From Candidatus Hodarchaeota archaeon (GTDB lineage: Archaea; Asgardarchaeota; Heimdallarchaeia; Hodarchaeales; Hodarchaeaceae), in assembly GCA_016839815.1 (NCBI GenBank), contig JAEOTM010000047.1:1-64000 (forward strand): a stretch of 64,000 bases of DNA. Reading direction: 5' to 3'. The translations under genes were made by a program, and so were the position numbers. Shown here one piece after another: positions 26,192 through 34,978 of the stretch (its first letter is position 1; every line of letters begins with the position of its first letter). The notes beneath the pieces were generated by a model, which saw only the letters and a list, made by a program, of their open reading frames with translations, searched no databases and was not told the origin of the DNA.

Positions 26192-27802
26192 TTATTTTCG
26201 TTTGCGGGATACTTTCCTGCGTAGAATAATAACTGATAAGATCAGTAAGACCTCGAAAATTAGAATTCCAGAAGAATCGTTCTCGGTGGAAATTTCAGAT
26301 GTTGTTAAATTTTTCTCTGTCGTAGTCGGGTTTGGACTATATGTTGATTCAGAAGTGGGAATTTGGGTAGTACTTGTAGTCGTAGTTGTAGTTGTTTCTT
26401 GATATGGAGCAGTAGTTTCATTCACAGAATATACTGTATATCCTTTTGGAGGAGCCCATATTTCGGTCCAACCTTCAGAATTTGTTTCCTCATCAATAGC
26501 ATGACCTGTGTAGTCTGATAGGGTGGAATTAACCCATTTTGACTGAATATATTCTCCTCGCCATTCTGTACCATCATTCAATGCAATGATACATCCTGGA
26601 TCTCCATTTCGTTGAGCAATATAAAAATTTTCATCAGAATATAGGATGGTAGTAGAACCTTTAGCAAACTGATTATGAATGTCAATGAGAGTATTAATAG
26701 GGATTTTCAAGGCAGGATTTCGCCAATCGCGCCAGAATATACTGGGATATCCCTCAGAAGTAAGAATGAAAGCGTAAGCCATCATTTTATTATTAACAAT
26801 CTCGTCAGTATCATGATTCGCGATGAAAGTTACGCTCTGAAGGGGGCGATTCCCCATTACTCCAAGATATACCGGATTTGCAAGATTCCTCATATCATAA
26901 GAACCATCTCCATTACAAAAATCTCTCAACGTGTAATATAAGGGAAAGTCGAATGCACTTACTGTATTTCCTGTACTGTCTAAATAATCAAAAATTAAAT
27001 CTTTATTTCCATCCCAGAATTCAGCTACACCCCAGCCTCCAACGATATCCATCCAATCCTCAACCATACTTGCATGATATCCTTTAACATAATCAAACCG
27101 CCATCCAGAATAGCCTATGTCATCTCGTAACCATTCTCCCCATTGAAGGAGGCTTTCATTCACATATGGATTGGCATGACACAAATCAGGAAATCCTCCG
27201 AAAATCCCTTCATCAGATGTTTCAAAAGTGCTTGGATGAAAATCATTATACCCACGTAGAAATTTAGTACTTACCACGGTCGAAAAATCTGTGTAAGTGC
27301 TAGAATTTGTATTTGGGTTGAATTCTTGATTACCCCCACTATTATGGTTTAAAACTAAATCTCCGATTACAGAAAGTCCTAAGGATCGGCTATGATTTAA
27401 GAGTGAAATTAGATGAGATTTGACACCAAACCTCGTAGCAATTGATCCCTTCTGATTGAATTCACCTAAGTCATAATAATCATATGGGTCGTATCCCATT
27501 GAATTTCCCCCGCTTTGGGCTTTACTCGGAGGAGGTAACCATATTGAATCAAAACCCGAAGCATTAATTTCAGGAAGAGTCTCATTGATTGTATTATACC
27601 AAGTGTACTGAGGAACGTCCCAATAGAATGCTTGTAGCATAACTTTACTTCCGATAACTGTCGATGAATCAGAAATAACCTCTTGAGTAGTTATCTTCTT
27701 AATGCTTGGAGAGTTTGTTAGAGAAATGAATTCTGCTAACCCAACAAGGGGAAGAGTGAGTGAAATAAAGCAAATTACCAATAAAGGTTTTTTAAGCATC
27801 AT
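26192..27802 (-). CDS. Secreted GH13 alpha-amylase with C-terminal membrane tail
   Basis: The 536-residue protein has a signal peptide (to about residue 24) and a GH13 barrel. The four signature regions are DLVLNH (148-153), GWRFDYVKGY (233-242, nucleophile Asp237), GVAEFWD with acid/base Glu261, and NHD (329-331, Asp331). The opening MLQAFYWDVP and SMGYDPYDYYDLG fit the GH13_7 group of archaeal and plant amylases, which hydrolyse alpha-1,4-glucans. After about residue 450 comes a Thr-rich linker, then a hydrophobic helix and RRKVSRKRK, so it is probably displayed on the cell surface. The tail lacks the PGF motif of other surface proteins here. It overlaps the preceding msrC-like gene by one base (TAATG). 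Confidence 0.93.
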   Translation of the reverse strand: MMLKKPLLVICFISLTLPLVGLAEFISLTNSPSIKKITTQEVISDSSTVIGSKVMLQAFYWDVPQYTWYNTINETLPEINASGFDSIWLPPPSKAQSGGNSMGYDPYDYYDLGEFNQKGSIATRFGVKSHLISLLNHSRSLGLSVIGDLVLNHNSGGNQEFNPNTNSSTYTDFSTVVSTKFLRGYNDFHPSTFETSDEGIFGGFPDLCHANPYVNESLLQWGEWLRDDIGYSGWRFDYVKGYHASMVEDWMDIVGGWGVAEFWDGNKDLIFDYLDSTGNTVSAFDFPLYYTLRDFCNGDGSYDMRNLANPVYLGVMGNRPLQSVTFIANHDTDEIVNNKMMAYAFILTSEGYPSIFWRDWRNPALKIPINTLIDIHNQFAKGSTTILYSDENFYIAQRNGDPGCIIALNDGTEWRGEYIQSKWVNSTLSDYTGHAIDEETNSEGWTEIWAPPKGYTVYSVNETTAPYQETTTTTTTSTTQIPTSESTYSPNPTTTEKNLTTSEISTENDSSGILIFEVLLILSVIILRRKVSRKRK

Positions 27803-28290
27803 TAATGCAACAACTTCAGCTGATTCACAATCATTTCCGATATCTGTCGTAAATATTTCTGATCAACATCATCAAATGCACCAACTTGATCTGAATCGAC
27901 ATCAATTTGCCCAATAATGATTTCATTGTCTTCAATCAGGACCACAATTTCCGAACGAGTTCCGACAGAACAGGCTAAATAATTAGTTAATTCCCTTACA
28001 TCTTGAATTACTTTATCCGTCCTATCTGCCACAGCCGATCCGCACACACCTTGACCGACTGGAATTCGTATGTGTTCAGTTTCTAACCCGATATAGTTAT
28101 CAAGATTTAACTCCTGCTTCTCAGAATCTAAAAGATATATACCTACCCAATCAAAATATGGGATATTTGATAATTCTCCAACTACCGTCATGTAAATTTC
28201 TGTTGGGTCAATCATTTCGGTTGAATCAAACGTTTCTGTTAAATTATTAATAATTTTGGTGAAGTGGGCAATTTTTTCATTTGGATCCAT
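27802..28290 (-). CDS. msrC: GAF-domain free methionine-(R)-sulfoxide reductase
   Basis: The 162-residue single GAF domain matches fRMsr, which reduces free methionine-R-sulfoxide. Conserved elements are YFDWVGIYLL, GQGVCGSA (Cys83), YLACS (Cys107), TRSEIVV and GQIDVDS. The Cys83-Cys107 spacing of 24 equals the Cys94-Cys118 spacing of the E. coli enzyme. The third redox cysteine, ten residues earlier in E. coli, is His73 here, so one disulfide route is missing. Plain GAF sensors are an alternative, but the Cys and SRSE-like motif favour the reductase. It overlaps the downstream amylase gene by 1 bp. Confidence 0.85.
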   Translation of the reverse strand: MDPNEKIAHFTKIINNLTETFDSTEMIDPTEIYMTVVGELSNIPYFDWVGIYLLDSEKQELNLDNYIGLETEHIRIPVGQGVCGSAVADRTDKVIQDVRELTNYLACSVGTRSEIVVLIEDNEIIIGQIDVDSDQVGAFDDVDQKYLRQISEMIVNQLKLLH

Positions 28291-28451
28291 TTTTCCAGCG
28301 CATCCATAGGTTTTACTTTTCTTCTGGTTTGTATGAAGAGAGAAAGATTGATGTTTTCAGAGTTACCTCTACATTGATATTAGTTGTTTTCCTTAACACT
28401 TAATAACCCTTGATGTGAGAACCTTTTAGGATTTTAATGAGGTAATTAAAA

Positions 28452-29852
28452 ATGAAGCAATTCAAAAAACTGACTTCTCTACTCTTAATTCTAAGTATAA
28501 CTGTTATTATGACAAGTAACGCACAAACCATTGCACAACCTGAAAAACAGATGGCTGTCCAAGCGTTTGAGCCTTATAAGTTTATCGCCTATGGTGATAC
28601 ACGGAACACCCCTACAGGCGACAATACAGGGATAGAAAAAACATCTGTAATGATTGAAGATGTTATGGCCGAACACGATATCGCATTTATCTTACATGTT
28701 GGCGACATGATGGATTCAGGGGGCTCACAAGACGAATATGATGACTATTGGTGGCCTCATATGGGTGATATTGTGAACCAAGTACCTTTTTACGTTGCTG
28801 CTGGTAATCATGAATACGTACCCTTAAGTGGACCCGATGATGTGGATTTGTCCGTTTTTAGATCGAATGTAGTAAACTTGAATAATTCTCCTTATTCTGA
28901 ACAGTTCTTTAGTTTTGATCAACCAAATGGGGATACTCATTTCATAGTTTTAAATGGTGTCTACTATTTTGAACATGGAATGAATACAACCCTGCAAGCT
29001 GAACAATATGCTTGGATGGAAGCTGATTTGGCCGCAACTAATGCTTCTCGTATTGTTGTGATGAATCACTATCCTCTTTATGGAGCAAGTATCGCAAGAA
29101 TCGGTGAGCGGGAAATAATGCGGAACGAATTTTTAGATCTCTTTATTCAGTATGATGTTGATTTTGTAATCGCGGGACACGATCATCAAGTCGTCCATCA
29201 ATACAGAAATGAAACAGATCACCTAATTATTGGTGCAGGAACTGCAGCTTATACCTATCCTACTCCCCCTCAAGGGTTAGGTAATGAATGGGAGGATGGC
29301 GATTATGCCATCGGTGGGGTGTATGCAATTTCACTGGTAGAAGTAACAGCGGCAGGATTTGATGTAGATGTCATCTTAGATAATGGTACAACCGTTTATG
29401 AATTCTTTGTTGATGCTGCTATGCCTGATGATGTTGCTCCTGATCTTACTTCTCCTTCTGATCTATCTTTCACAGTAGGAGACACTGGAAAAGAAGTTTC
29501 TTGGACAGTTACCGATGTTAATTCAGGTACTTATTCAATAACGGTAGATGGTGTAGAAGAAGATTCAGGGCCTTGGAATAGTGGTGATACCATTACGTAT
29601 GATGTTAGTTCCTTTGCAGTTGGGACATATAGTGTTGTATTCAATGCAACAGACTCTGCTGGGAATTCAGCCACTGATACGGTTCAAGTACAAGTTTCGG
29701 ATGTGGTAGTGACCACTACAACGACAACAACGACGGCAGCGGCGACAACAACCGATGATGAACCTTCAGATGCTCCTGGTTTTGAAATTCTCATTGGTCT
29801 TGTAGCGTCGCTATCATTAGCAATTTTGTATAAGAGAAAGAAGAGATCTTAA
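28452..29852 (+). CDS. Secreted calcineurin-like metallophosphoesterase with Ig-like domain and PGF-CTERM anchor
   Basis: The 466-residue product has a signal peptide, then a metallophosphoesterase domain with all metal motifs in order: YGDTRN, HVGDMMDSG, AGNHEY, MNHYPLYG and AGHDHQVVHQ. An Ig-like domain of about 85 residues follows (TVGDTGKEVSWTVTD to DTVQVQVSD), then a Thr-rich linker, APGF, a hydrophobic helix and KRKKRS. The layout is that of surface-anchored phosphatases related to purple acid phosphatases, which release phosphate from organic phosphates outside the cell. It is transcribed alone with a T-rich stretch after the stop. Confidence 0.92.
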   Translation: MKQFKKLTSLLLILSITVIMTSNAQTIAQPEKQMAVQAFEPYKFIAYGDTRNTPTGDNTGIEKTSVMIEDVMAEHDIAFILHVGDMMDSGGSQDEYDDYWWPHMGDIVNQVPFYVAAGNHEYVPLSGPDDVDLSVFRSNVVNLNNSPYSEQFFSFDQPNGDTHFIVLNGVYYFEHGMNTTLQAEQYAWMEADLAATNASRIVVMNHYPLYGASIARIGEREIMRNEFLDLFIQYDVDFVIAGHDHQVVHQYRNETDHLIIGAGTAAYTYPTPPQGLGNEWEDGDYAIGGVYAISLVEVTAAGFDVDVILDNGTTVYEFFVDAAMPDDVAPDLTSPSDLSFTVGDTGKEVSWTVTDVNSGTYSITVDGVEEDSGPWNSGDTITYDVSSFAVGTYSVVFNATDSAGNSATDTVQVQVSDVVVTTTTTTTTAAATTTDDEPSDAPGFEILIGLVASLSLAILYKRKKRS

Positions 29853-29890
29853 TTTCCTCTTTCCTCTCTTTTTCTTTTTTGTTTATTTTA
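29853..29890 (+). terminator. T-rich terminator after the phosphoesterase gene
   Basis: Directly after the stop, the plus strand carries several pyrimidine-rich T runs (TTTCC, CTTTTTC, TTTTTTG, TTTATTTTA) without a strong stem, the usual form of an archaeal intrinsic terminator. Confidence 0.45.
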
Positions 29891-29964
29891 AAAGTACATT
29901 TCGTCCTCTTATATTCAGAATCGTAATCATAAACACATTCAACTCAATTACTAGGATACTTAGA

Positions 29965-31140
29965 ATGACCACGTCCCCATTCAAACAAATTTTTGAGGCT
30001 AAATCGACACCAGTTTACTGGCTTGAAACTCTGGAAGATGTTACTCACTTTGGAGAGATTTTACGAGAATCCCACGTAAAAAAAATAGCCATTGATCAAG
30101 AGCGTGCTCCTTACAATAAATTTTATCATCAAATTCCCTGTCTATTACAAATTGCCACAGAAGAAATAATCGGATTCATCGACTTATTGAATAATCCTCA
30201 TGTCGTAGATCCCATAAAAGATATCCTTCAAGACCCCTCAATTAAGAAAATCTTTTTTGATGCTCCCTGGGATATCTTTTACTATCGTAAATATTTAGAT
30301 TTAGACATCAAAGGGATTAAGGATATTCAAGTCGCATCTTCTTTACTTCATCCAACTTTAGGAACAGCAAGTTTGATCTCCCTTGTTAACGATGAATTTC
30401 ATGTAGAGATTATGAAATCTAAGAAACAACAGAAAAGTGATTGGACCAAACGTCCCCTAAAAAATCAACAAATTGCGTACGCAAGTCATGAAATCGTATG
30501 GTTCTTACCCGTCTATGAGGCCCTTATTCAAAAACTTAAACAGAATGATTTACTTGAATTTTTTCATTATGGGAATAGTAGAATCAATCTAGAAGTGCCT
30601 AATCTTGAATATTCACCTATGAATATCCGACGAGTCAAAGGATACGATTCTCTCTCTAACCAAGAAAAACGAAGGCTTATCCAACTGGGAATAATTCGTG
30701 ATCAACTTGCCCGAGAGTGGAATCGCCCAATTTTTCATGTTTTAACGAACCAACAACTACTGACATTAGCCAATAAGGGAACTATGCTCCAAGATGTACT
30801 CACATCAAGACAGAAATTTTCAAAAAGGGCTAAAAATCTTATTAAAAAGGTATTAAAGGATTCTCATCCAGATACACCAATCGAAAATGGTAATTCTCAC
30901 TCAAAGGATATCCTACCCTTAAAACAACTTTTGTTAAACTGGAGATTTTCGGCTAGTAAAATCCATCAAATACCTAAAAGATTCATAATCAGTGCAAATG
31001 AGATTGAGGATTTAGATGATCAGAAATTTAATTCTATTAAAATGTTATTAGAGTCAATCTGGTTTACTAAATGCCAAGATCCAAAGTGTAAAACTTTAAC
31101 CGCAGAATTGGAAGAATATCTGAAATTAAACTCCTCTTAA
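29965..31140 (+). CDS. RNase D-like 3'-5' exonuclease with HRDC domain
   Basis: The 391-residue protein has the DEDD exonuclease fold followed by an HRDC-like domain at about residues 228-305. Exo I is D44-Q-E46, Exo II has Asp103 in DAPWDIF, and the RNase D hallmark SDWTKRPLKNQQ is at about 158-169. Exo III reads YASHE (172-176), so the last acidic ligand is Glu176 instead of Asp. In bacteria RNase D trims tRNA 3' ends; eukaryotic Rrp6 is related. The carboxylate swap may lower or alter activity. It is rarely noted in archaea. It sits between a phosphatase gene and a small membrane protein gene. Confidence 0.85.
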   Translation: MTTSPFKQIFEAKSTPVYWLETLEDVTHFGEILRESHVKKIAIDQERAPYNKFYHQIPCLLQIATEEIIGFIDLLNNPHVVDPIKDILQDPSIKKIFFDAPWDIFYYRKYLDLDIKGIKDIQVASSLLHPTLGTASLISLVNDEFHVEIMKSKKQQKSDWTKRPLKNQQIAYASHEIVWFLPVYEALIQKLKQNDLLEFFHYGNSRINLEVPNLEYSPMNIRRVKGYDSLSNQEKRRLIQLGIIRDQLAREWNRPIFHVLTNQQLLTLANKGTMLQDVLTSRQKFSKRAKNLIKKVLKDSHPDTPIENGNSHSKDILPLKQLLLNWRFSASKIHQIPKRFIISANEIEDLDDQKFNSIKMLLESIWFTKCQDPKCKTLTAELEEYLKLNSS

Positions 31141-31291
31141 ATTTCCTAAAAATTGACTGTAGAGAGGTTATTACCGTTTCAGTTATATTCCGAACATTTA
31201 TTCTCTGAGGGAGAATCACTATCATATCCTTGACCGCCGCATTCTCAAATTCTATAAATGTCGCCAGACTATACTTAATCTGTTTAGGGAT

Positions 31292-31783
31292 GTGACTGTA
31301 ATGCAAGTGAATATGTCAAATACTGGCACCAGTATAAGTAAATTGATTGTTAGAGGGATCGTAGGATTCTTAGTTCTCTGGATGATGCTCATCCTCGGTG
31401 TTACAGGATTTACTTTCACTTTAGCAGGAGGACTCGTTACTGCATTATCTTGGATTCCAATCGTCTATCCAGAGCTAGCTCAATTCTCGGTGTATATTGA
31501 CGGAGGATATGTATTGGTTGATCCAGCAATCATCGTTCTTTTGTTAGCTTTTGTTGGTATCGTACTCTTGACTCTGGGAATTGCGTTAATCGTGCTAACC
31601 GTGACGATTGGTAAAAAAGCTGTTGGATGGGATAAGAAAATTATTTCCTATATAGATAAGAAGCTTATTCCCACAAAAAACAATAGACTTGCGCAACTGG
31701 AACGTCTTAGTAATCTTTACGATCGGGGTTTTATATCTGAAGAGGAATTTCAACAGGAAAAGAGTCTTTTACTCTCCAATTAG
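31292..31783 (+). CDS. Small membrane protein with SHOCT domain
   Basis: The 163-residue protein has two strongly hydrophobic regions, at about 18-52 and 75-108, giving two to four helices. A basic, soluble C-terminus ends in the SHOCT motif (RLAQLERLSNLYDRGFISEE), a short oligomerisation domain seen at the ends of many prokaryotic membrane proteins. GTG 31292 and ATG 31301 are both possible starts; AGGGA near 31286 is better spaced for the ATG. Function unknown. Confidence 0.75.
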   Translation: MTVMQVNMSNTGTSISKLIVRGIVGFLVLWMMLILGVTGFTFTLAGGLVTALSWIPIVYPELAQFSVYIDGGYVLVDPAIIVLLLAFVGIVLLTLGIALIVLTVTIGKKAVGWDKKIISYIDKKLIPTKNNRLAQLERLSNLYDRGFISEEEFQQEKSLLLSN

Positions 31784-31793
31784 AGTTTAGAAG

Positions 31794-32372
31794 TCAAAAA
31801 TTAGGGTTAATTACTTTTGAACGATCCCCAGCAACAGAAATTTGAACTAAGGATCGAGCAGTAACACCAGTTTCTTTTTTTACTCTCTCTACCCCCTTAT
31901 ATTCTATCTTTTCAGCCAATATTATAACATCAACAATTTTTGCTCCCACCTTTTGTAAAGTCTTAATAATTCCAATCATGGTTCCTCCTGTGCTTATAAT
32001 ATCATCAATAATGATAACACGGTCATCCTTATCTATTCCACTCAGGTAAAGGGTGCCCTCTTTCACATACTCGCATGAAAAGATTTCAGAAACTTGATTA
32101 GCTAATTGATTAGGTACCCAGCGAACCATTCCAAAAGATAAACCGGTTTTTAAAGATACAGCGGCTAGAAGAATCCCTCCTTTGTCTTCTTCGGTTAAAA
32201 GTTTATCACAATCAGGTGTTATTTCAGCGGTAATCCATTCCGCAGCTAGTTCCAATAGATTGGAGGATGTGGCGGGAACTTGTTCAGTCAGAGAGTTGAG
32301 AATGAACTTATATCCCTCAACTTCATAGAGTGGTTGATCGTGGAAATTTTCGCAAACAAGAGCAAATCTCAT
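31794..32372 (-). CDS. Phosphoribosyltransferase (purine type)
   Basis: The 192-residue protein has the type I phosphoribosyltransferase PRPP loop VIIIDDIISTGGT in the right place, preceded by a flexible loop region and an N-terminal hood, as in adenine or hypoxanthine/guanine phosphoribosyltransferases of archaea. These enzymes salvage a purine base with PRPP to give AMP, IMP or GMP; some archaeal relatives (GfcR-like) act as purine-sensing regulators. The base cannot be told from the sequence. Nothing in the immediate context narrows it; the gene is convergent with the SHOCT protein gene. Confidence 0.88.
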   Translation of the reverse strand: MRFALVCENFHDQPLYEVEGYKFILNSLTEQVPATSSNLLELAAEWITAEITPDCDKLLTEEDKGGILLAAVSLKTGLSFGMVRWVPNQLANQVSEIFSCEYVKEGTLYLSGIDKDDRVIIIDDIISTGGTMIGIIKTLQKVGAKIVDVIILAEKIEYKGVERVKKETGVTARSLVQISVAGDRSKVINPNF

Positions 32373-32449
32373 AATTAATCAATTCTCTTGGGTGGATAGA
32401 ATATAATAAGTTAATGCCTTTATCAATTCTATTCTTGATAGGTGATAAT

Positions 32450-32791
32450 ATGTCGAAGATAAAAGAATTTAATGAATTCAGATCAAAAATGAATGAAGTC
32501 ATTTTGAGTAAAAAACATCAAGGAATTAATCGATTCTTTGCTCTTGATACAAGAGCATATGAGGAAGGAGCGCTTGAACCGAAAATTAAGGAACTTCTGG
32601 GATTAGTAGCTAGTATGGTACTACGATGTAACGATTGTATAACTTACCATATCCTAGAGTGCCATAAACATGGAGTAACTGAACAAGAATTCCTAGAAGC
32701 ATTCAATGTGGCACTGATCGTAGGTGGTTCCATTGTTATTCCTCATCTACGAGTAGCTATGGAAATAGTTGAAGAATGTATACATAAATAA
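32450..32791 (+). CDS. Carboxymuconolactone decarboxylase/AhpD-family protein
   Basis: The 113-residue all-helical protein carries the AhpD-type redox motif CNDCITYH (CxxC plus His), followed by ALIVGGSIVIPHL. AhpD-like proteins are small trimeric thiol peroxidase partners. GGTGAT at 32441-32446 lies just upstream of ATG 32450, which decides the start; an in-frame ATG at 32414 would add 12 poorly conserved residues. The redoxin encoded at 32817-33425 is convergent 25 bp away, and the two may serve the same peroxide defence (inference). Confidence 0.88.
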   Translation: MSKIKEFNEFRSKMNEVILSKKHQGINRFFALDTRAYEEGALEPKIKELLGLVASMVLRCNDCITYHILECHKHGVTEQEFLEAFNVALIVGGSIVIPHLRVAMEIVEECIHK

Positions 32792-32816
32792 CAGGTCTTC
32801 ATGAATAGAAGATTCT

Positions 32817-33425
32817 TCACCCAAAATAATCAGGTTCATTCCCTTCTTTCCATTTAATATTACACCCGATACTAGGAATTTGATCTTTAGGTGACTCTTT
32901 TCCTGCTAGTAATAAATCTAGAGCGTTTCTTAGGTCATTACCAGTCACTGGATTTTCATTTTTTGGACGACTAGCATCCAATTGTCCACGATAGTACAAC
33001 TTCAGATCTTCATCAAATAAGAAGAAATCTGGAGTACAGGCGGCTTTGTAACTCTTCGCTACTTCCTGTGATTCGTCCCAGCAATATGGAAATTCCCATC
33101 CTTTCTCTTCTGCGAGCTCCTTCATATGCTCTGGAGCGTCAATTGGATAAGAATCTACATCGTTAGCTCCAATTGCGATAAAAGACACACCACGAAAATT
33201 ATAATCATCATAAATAGATTTAAAGTGATCACGTACATGAATAACATAAGGACAATGATTACTAATAAAAAAAACTAATGTAGCTTTGGTACCACGTACT
33301 TTATACAAGGAAATTTCTTTATTATTAACACTATTTGGTAATGTAAATTCAGGAGCCTTAGTTCCTAAGGGTAACATTTGGGATTCAACAGAAACCATTT
33401 TTTTCAACCGTTTAAGTACTCTCAC
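32817..33425 (-). CDS. Redoxin (AhpC/TlpA-like thioredoxin-fold protein)
   Basis: The 202-residue protein has the thioredoxin-like pattern APEFTLPNS, strand ATLVFFISNHCPYV with a single Cys at the helix start (CPYV rather than CxxC), a second Cys in KAACTPDFFLFD near the cis-Pro, and a C-terminal LRNALDLLLAG. It matches the common redoxin family fused to no other domain. With only one Cys at the active site it could act as a peroxiredoxin-like reductase using the second Cys to resolve. No signal peptide is seen, so it is cytoplasmic. Confidence 0.88.
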   Translation of the reverse strand: MRVLKRLKKMVSVESQMLPLGTKAPEFTLPNSVNNKEISLYKVRGTKATLVFFISNHCPYVIHVRDHFKSIYDDYNFRGVSFIAIGANDVDSYPIDAPEHMKELAEEKGWEFPYCWDESQEVAKSYKAACTPDFFLFDEDLKLYYRGQLDASRPKNENPVTGNDLRNALDLLLAGKESPKDQIPSIGCNIKWKEGNEPDYFG

Positions 33426-33531
33426 GTCTGTAAATTAAGTATATGTGTTTGAAAATGGGAATATTCACTTTCTATTTTTCCCGCAAAATATCTTAATATG
33501 CACACCAAACTCCGCAAGGGATGAATAAACT

Positions 33532-34071
33532 ATGGAACACGGCTGCAAATGCACTCAACAGATAGTCGCGCTGGATGTGGAGAGTGTCCTTGCTGATATT
33601 CACACAGCATGGATTGATCATTATAATAAAAAATTCACAATAAAAGATATTACAGATTGGGATTTTTTAAGTTTACAAAAATGGGATGAAACCTTAACCT
33701 CGTTCTTGGAAGAGACAGATGATCTATGGGTTAATCATCCAAAGAAAATACCTCCCACCATCCCAAATCTGAGAGAAGCGACTAAACACATCCGACCATT
33801 TGATATCGTTACTTCTAGACGTACTCTCGGAGGCATAATCGAGTGGGTTGAACATCACAAGTTAGATTACCGTGCAATAGTCTATGTCCCTGATGATAAA
33901 GCAGATCTTGACTATTGCATGTACATTGATGACAATCCTAATCTTGCCAAGAAACTAAAAGATAATCAATTCTTATGGCTGATTTCGCAACCTTATAATC
34001 AGGAAATTCAGGAAACATCGCAAGTACGAAGAATTACTTCAATTCTTGAAGCAGTTAATCAAAAAGGATAA
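33532..34071 (+). CDS. HAD-like 5'-nucleotidase-type protein with altered motif I
   Basis: The 179-residue protein follows the 5'(3')-deoxyribonucleotidase pattern: ALDVESVLADIHTAWIDHYN at the N-terminus, VTSRR as motif II, and YIDDNPNLAKKL as motif III/IV with the Asp pair. Motif I is D15-V-E17 instead of DxD, so the general acid/base Asp is a Glu. Family members dephosphorylate nucleotides. The catalytic nucleophile Asp15 is kept, so activity is possible but uncertain. Two cysteines (CKC) precede motif I. It stands alone. Confidence 0.75.
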   Translation: MEHGCKCTQQIVALDVESVLADIHTAWIDHYNKKFTIKDITDWDFLSLQKWDETLTSFLEETDDLWVNHPKKIPPTIPNLREATKHIRPFDIVTSRRTLGGIIEWVEHHKLDYRAIVYVPDDKADLDYCMYIDDNPNLAKKLKDNQFLWLISQPYNQEIQETSQVRRITSILEAVNQKG

Positions 34072-34084
34072 TTTCTTGTAAATT

Positions 34085-34864
34085 TCAACCTACAGAAAAT
34101 TTCACCTTATAGTAAATACGTGTTCTTGTACCCACCTTATTAGATATAAAAGTATAATCATATTGCTGATTATTCAACTCTTCTTCTAAGACAGACTTCA
34201 ATCTTGGTAGAGTCAATTGGAAAAAGACTGGAGGGGGATCCAAAAAGTCTCTCACTTCAGATAACAGAGAAAGAATAAATTCATGGCCAATTGGCCCTCC
34301 CACTAGTTCATAGTAATTGCCTACAAACCCTCTGGTAGAGGATTTGTGCTGTTGGTAAAAGGTTTCATCATATTGAGGGGGATTGCATAAGATTAAATCG
34401 AAGGTAGAAAGATCATCAATCAAACCCTGAATGATTTTGTTTTCAGCTTGTACTAAAGTAATACGATTTGAAAGTCCATTTCTTTGAATATTCGAATTCG
34501 CATATTGAAGAGCAATCTCATCGACTTCAGTTGCAGTAACAGTAATTCCCAAACGTCCTAGCATTAAAGAAAGAATTCCCGATGCCCCAGTACCGATTTC
34601 TAAAACATTAGATGGATTTTGTCGTAGGATATACTTCACAAAAGTCCAACGACTACATATAGTAGGAATTAAGTAACCTTCGGGCAAATCAAATTCCAAA
34701 GCCATGAATTCTCTAAGGATTACCTTGTTATAAAGGATTAAAGCCTTGGTATTACCTAATTCGAGTTTATTATTTGTTACATATTGAGATAGTTTAGGTT
34801 CAAGCTTCAATGCCTGTTTAATAGGGACACCACACTTTTTAGCTGGAAAGGAGAGGAAATTCAT
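34085..34864 (-). CDS. SAM-dependent methyltransferase with NPPQ motif (RlmF/METTL16-like)
   Basis: The protein has an N-terminal domain of about 90 residues, then a Rossmann methyltransferase with motif I VLEIGTGASGILSLML, motif II ATEVDEIA, and LILCNPPQYDE as motif IV. NPP[FYW/Q] marks N6-adenine or protein-glutamine methyltransferases; the layout resembles RlmF and METTL16, which methylate adenine in rRNA or snRNA. I start it at ATG 34864 (259 residues). A longer frame from TTG 34945 would add 27 residues with no family likeness. The gene diverges from the PLP enzyme. Confidence 0.75.
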   Translation of the reverse strand: MNFLSFPAKKCGVPIKQALKLEPKLSQYVTNNKLELGNTKALILYNKVILREFMALEFDLPEGYLIPTICSRWTFVKYILRQNPSNVLEIGTGASGILSLMLGRLGITVTATEVDEIALQYANSNIQRNGLSNRITLVQAENKIIQGLIDDLSTFDLILCNPPQYDETFYQQHKSSTRGFVGNYYELVGGPIGHEFILSLLSEVRDFLDPPPVFFQLTLPRLKSVLEEELNNQQYDYTFISNKVGTRTRIYYKVKFSVG

Positions 34865-34978
34865 ATGTATTCTACACAATGAAGTATGTGAATATCTTAC
34901 CAAAAAAGAATTGGGTGAAAGAAAGAATGAGTGGGTACAAATCAAATCAGGCTAAAAAAGCGGTAGAAGGATTTATTC

